Below are positions 63,544 to 64,000 of a stretch of 64,000 nucleotides of DNA, piece by piece (the stretch's first letter is position 1; each line of letters begins with the position of its first letter). The stretch spans positions 38,538,002 through 38,602,001 of the forward strand of contig OX439046.1 of NCBI GenBank assembly GCA_949317995.1, read 5' to 3'. The notes under the pieces are model-generated. The model ran no database searches and was not told the origin of the DNA. It saw only the letters and a program-made list of their open reading frames with translations. Source of the stretch: Acholoe squamosa. Its lineage: Eukaryota; Annelida; Polychaeta; Phyllodocida; Polynoidae. A program made the translations under genes and the position numbers.

Positions 63544-64000
63544 GGGATGCTTCCGGACCTCCAGGTCTGGTGGGGGTGATGGTAGGAAGAGTAAGGAGCA
63601 AAAAAAGTTGGATTGGAGTTTGGAGCAATGTACTAGGTTGAGAAGTAAGGAAATCTCTGCAAAGAGAAATCAAATTGAAACCAAGCCCTTTGACGGATCA
63701 GAACCCTGGAGGGACTGGTTTTCAGATTTTATGGATGATAGGGAGGTTGATGGTTACTCTGATGAGGAATCAGCTCCTCTCCTAGTACGATGCCTTAAGA
63801 AGGGACCAGGAAGAATTGCCGTTGACCAATGGAGGGTCCAGTACTAAGGGAATGGAACGTATGCCCAGTTGGTAGAGTTATGTAGCGGATATTTGGGAGG
63901 TATAGTGTCGGAAGACCCCATGACTCAGTATAAGAAACAAATTCAGAAAGCAGGGGAATCGGTAAGAGTATACGGATTGGAACTTCAGATCCTGTTAAGG
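63544..64000 (+). pseudogene. gag: Gag capsid region of LTR element 4, runs off the window
   Basis: The gag frame resumes after the SINE. A basic linker (GRKSKEQKKLDW) leads to a Ty3/gypsy-like capsid N-terminus: TKPFDGSEPWRDWFSDFMDD, then APLLVRCLKKGPGRIAVDQW. An in-frame TAA lies at 63,845-63,847, after which the same frame reads on (TYAQLVELCSGYLGG, YKKQIQKAGESVRVYGLELQ) to the last base. The W...F...L...L-x-G-x-A pattern and the following helices match Retrotrans_gag-type capsids. The downstream gag, pol and 3' LTR lie beyond the window. Confidence 0.7.

Noticed and set aside
45062-64000. The LTR at 61,199 as the 3' LTR of the gypsy-like element at 31-45 kb
   Set aside because: It is followed by its own PBS and gag, so it is a 5' LTR, and I see no similarity to the sequence after the polypurine tract at 45,062.

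Overview
The window is eukaryotic, repeat-dominated DNA with no gene-dense stretch and no recognisable prokaryotic feature. A roughly 175-bp SINE occurs at least twice (50.9 and 63.4 kb) with a partial copy at 47.1 kb. Its 3' end reads GGCGTTAAAC followed by ACTCACTCACTC, a tail I associate with molluscan SINEs. Together with DIRS/Ngaro-like tyrosine-recombinase retroelements, an env-bearing Ty3/gypsy element, foldback elements and many minisatellites, this suggests a marine invertebrate, probably a mollusc (inference; no host gene here settles it).

Layout. 0-3.5 kb: a 55-bp tandem repeat, AT-rich DNA and a GA microsatellite. 3.5-5.1 kb: LTR end, primer-binding site and broken 5' gag of a first LTR element. 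5.5-8.4 kb: foldback arms made of a ~20-bp repeat around a purine-rich, G-quadruplex-prone minisatellite. 9.3-9.8 kb: two possible exons of an unidentified host gene. 12.4-14.1 kb: LTR, PBS and gag N-terminus of a second LTR element, followed by a LINE endonuclease scrap. 15.7-19 kb: a minus-strand LINE split by a SINE-like insertion that carries an inverted copy of its own target flank. 21.6-23.0 kb: a 40-44-bp satellite with a palindromic core. 23.7-25.8 kb: two copies of a ~750-bp repeat rich in TGACGTCA. 25.85-30.45 kb: a minus-strand YR retroelement (RT, RNase H, tyrosine recombinase, terminal split repeats) cut in two by a 2.3-kb foldback palindrome.

30.9-45.1 kb is the richest region: a large, decayed Ty3/gypsy element. 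It has a coiled-coil upstream ORF, gag, a textbook -1 frameshift heptamer (GGGAAAC) abutting the gag stop, pol (protease, RT, RNase H, integrase), then accessory DNA not expected in a plain gypsy element: a small sense ORF, a ~336-codon antisense ORF, and a sense ORF with one transmembrane segment. An envelope-like gene follows (signal peptide, RSKR cleavage motif, hydrophobic fusion-peptide-like segment, C-terminal membrane anchor), then a polypurine tract. The env gene is split by a 2.8-kb TA-flanked element with 13-bp terminal inverted repeats. Frameshifts and nonsense codons make the whole element inactive.

45-61 kb is mostly noncoding: degenerate tandem repeats, a ~168-bp satellite, SINE copies and a nearly identical 2.87-kb tandem duplication (52.66-58.39 kb). 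The duplication's breakpoint truncates one copy of a small ORF with a SOCS-box-like segment and a C4 zinc-ribbon-like motif; the 3' copy is intact. A 148-codon ORF at 59.5 kb carries twelve octapeptide repeats. From 61.2 kb to the end lies the 5' part of another LTR element (LTR, tRNA-His-like PBS, long coiled-coil gag with a SINE inserted), running off the window.

In short, the window is a nest of mobile elements in which several insertions can be ordered relative to one another. Its most unusual content is the accessory gene set of the env-bearing gypsy element.
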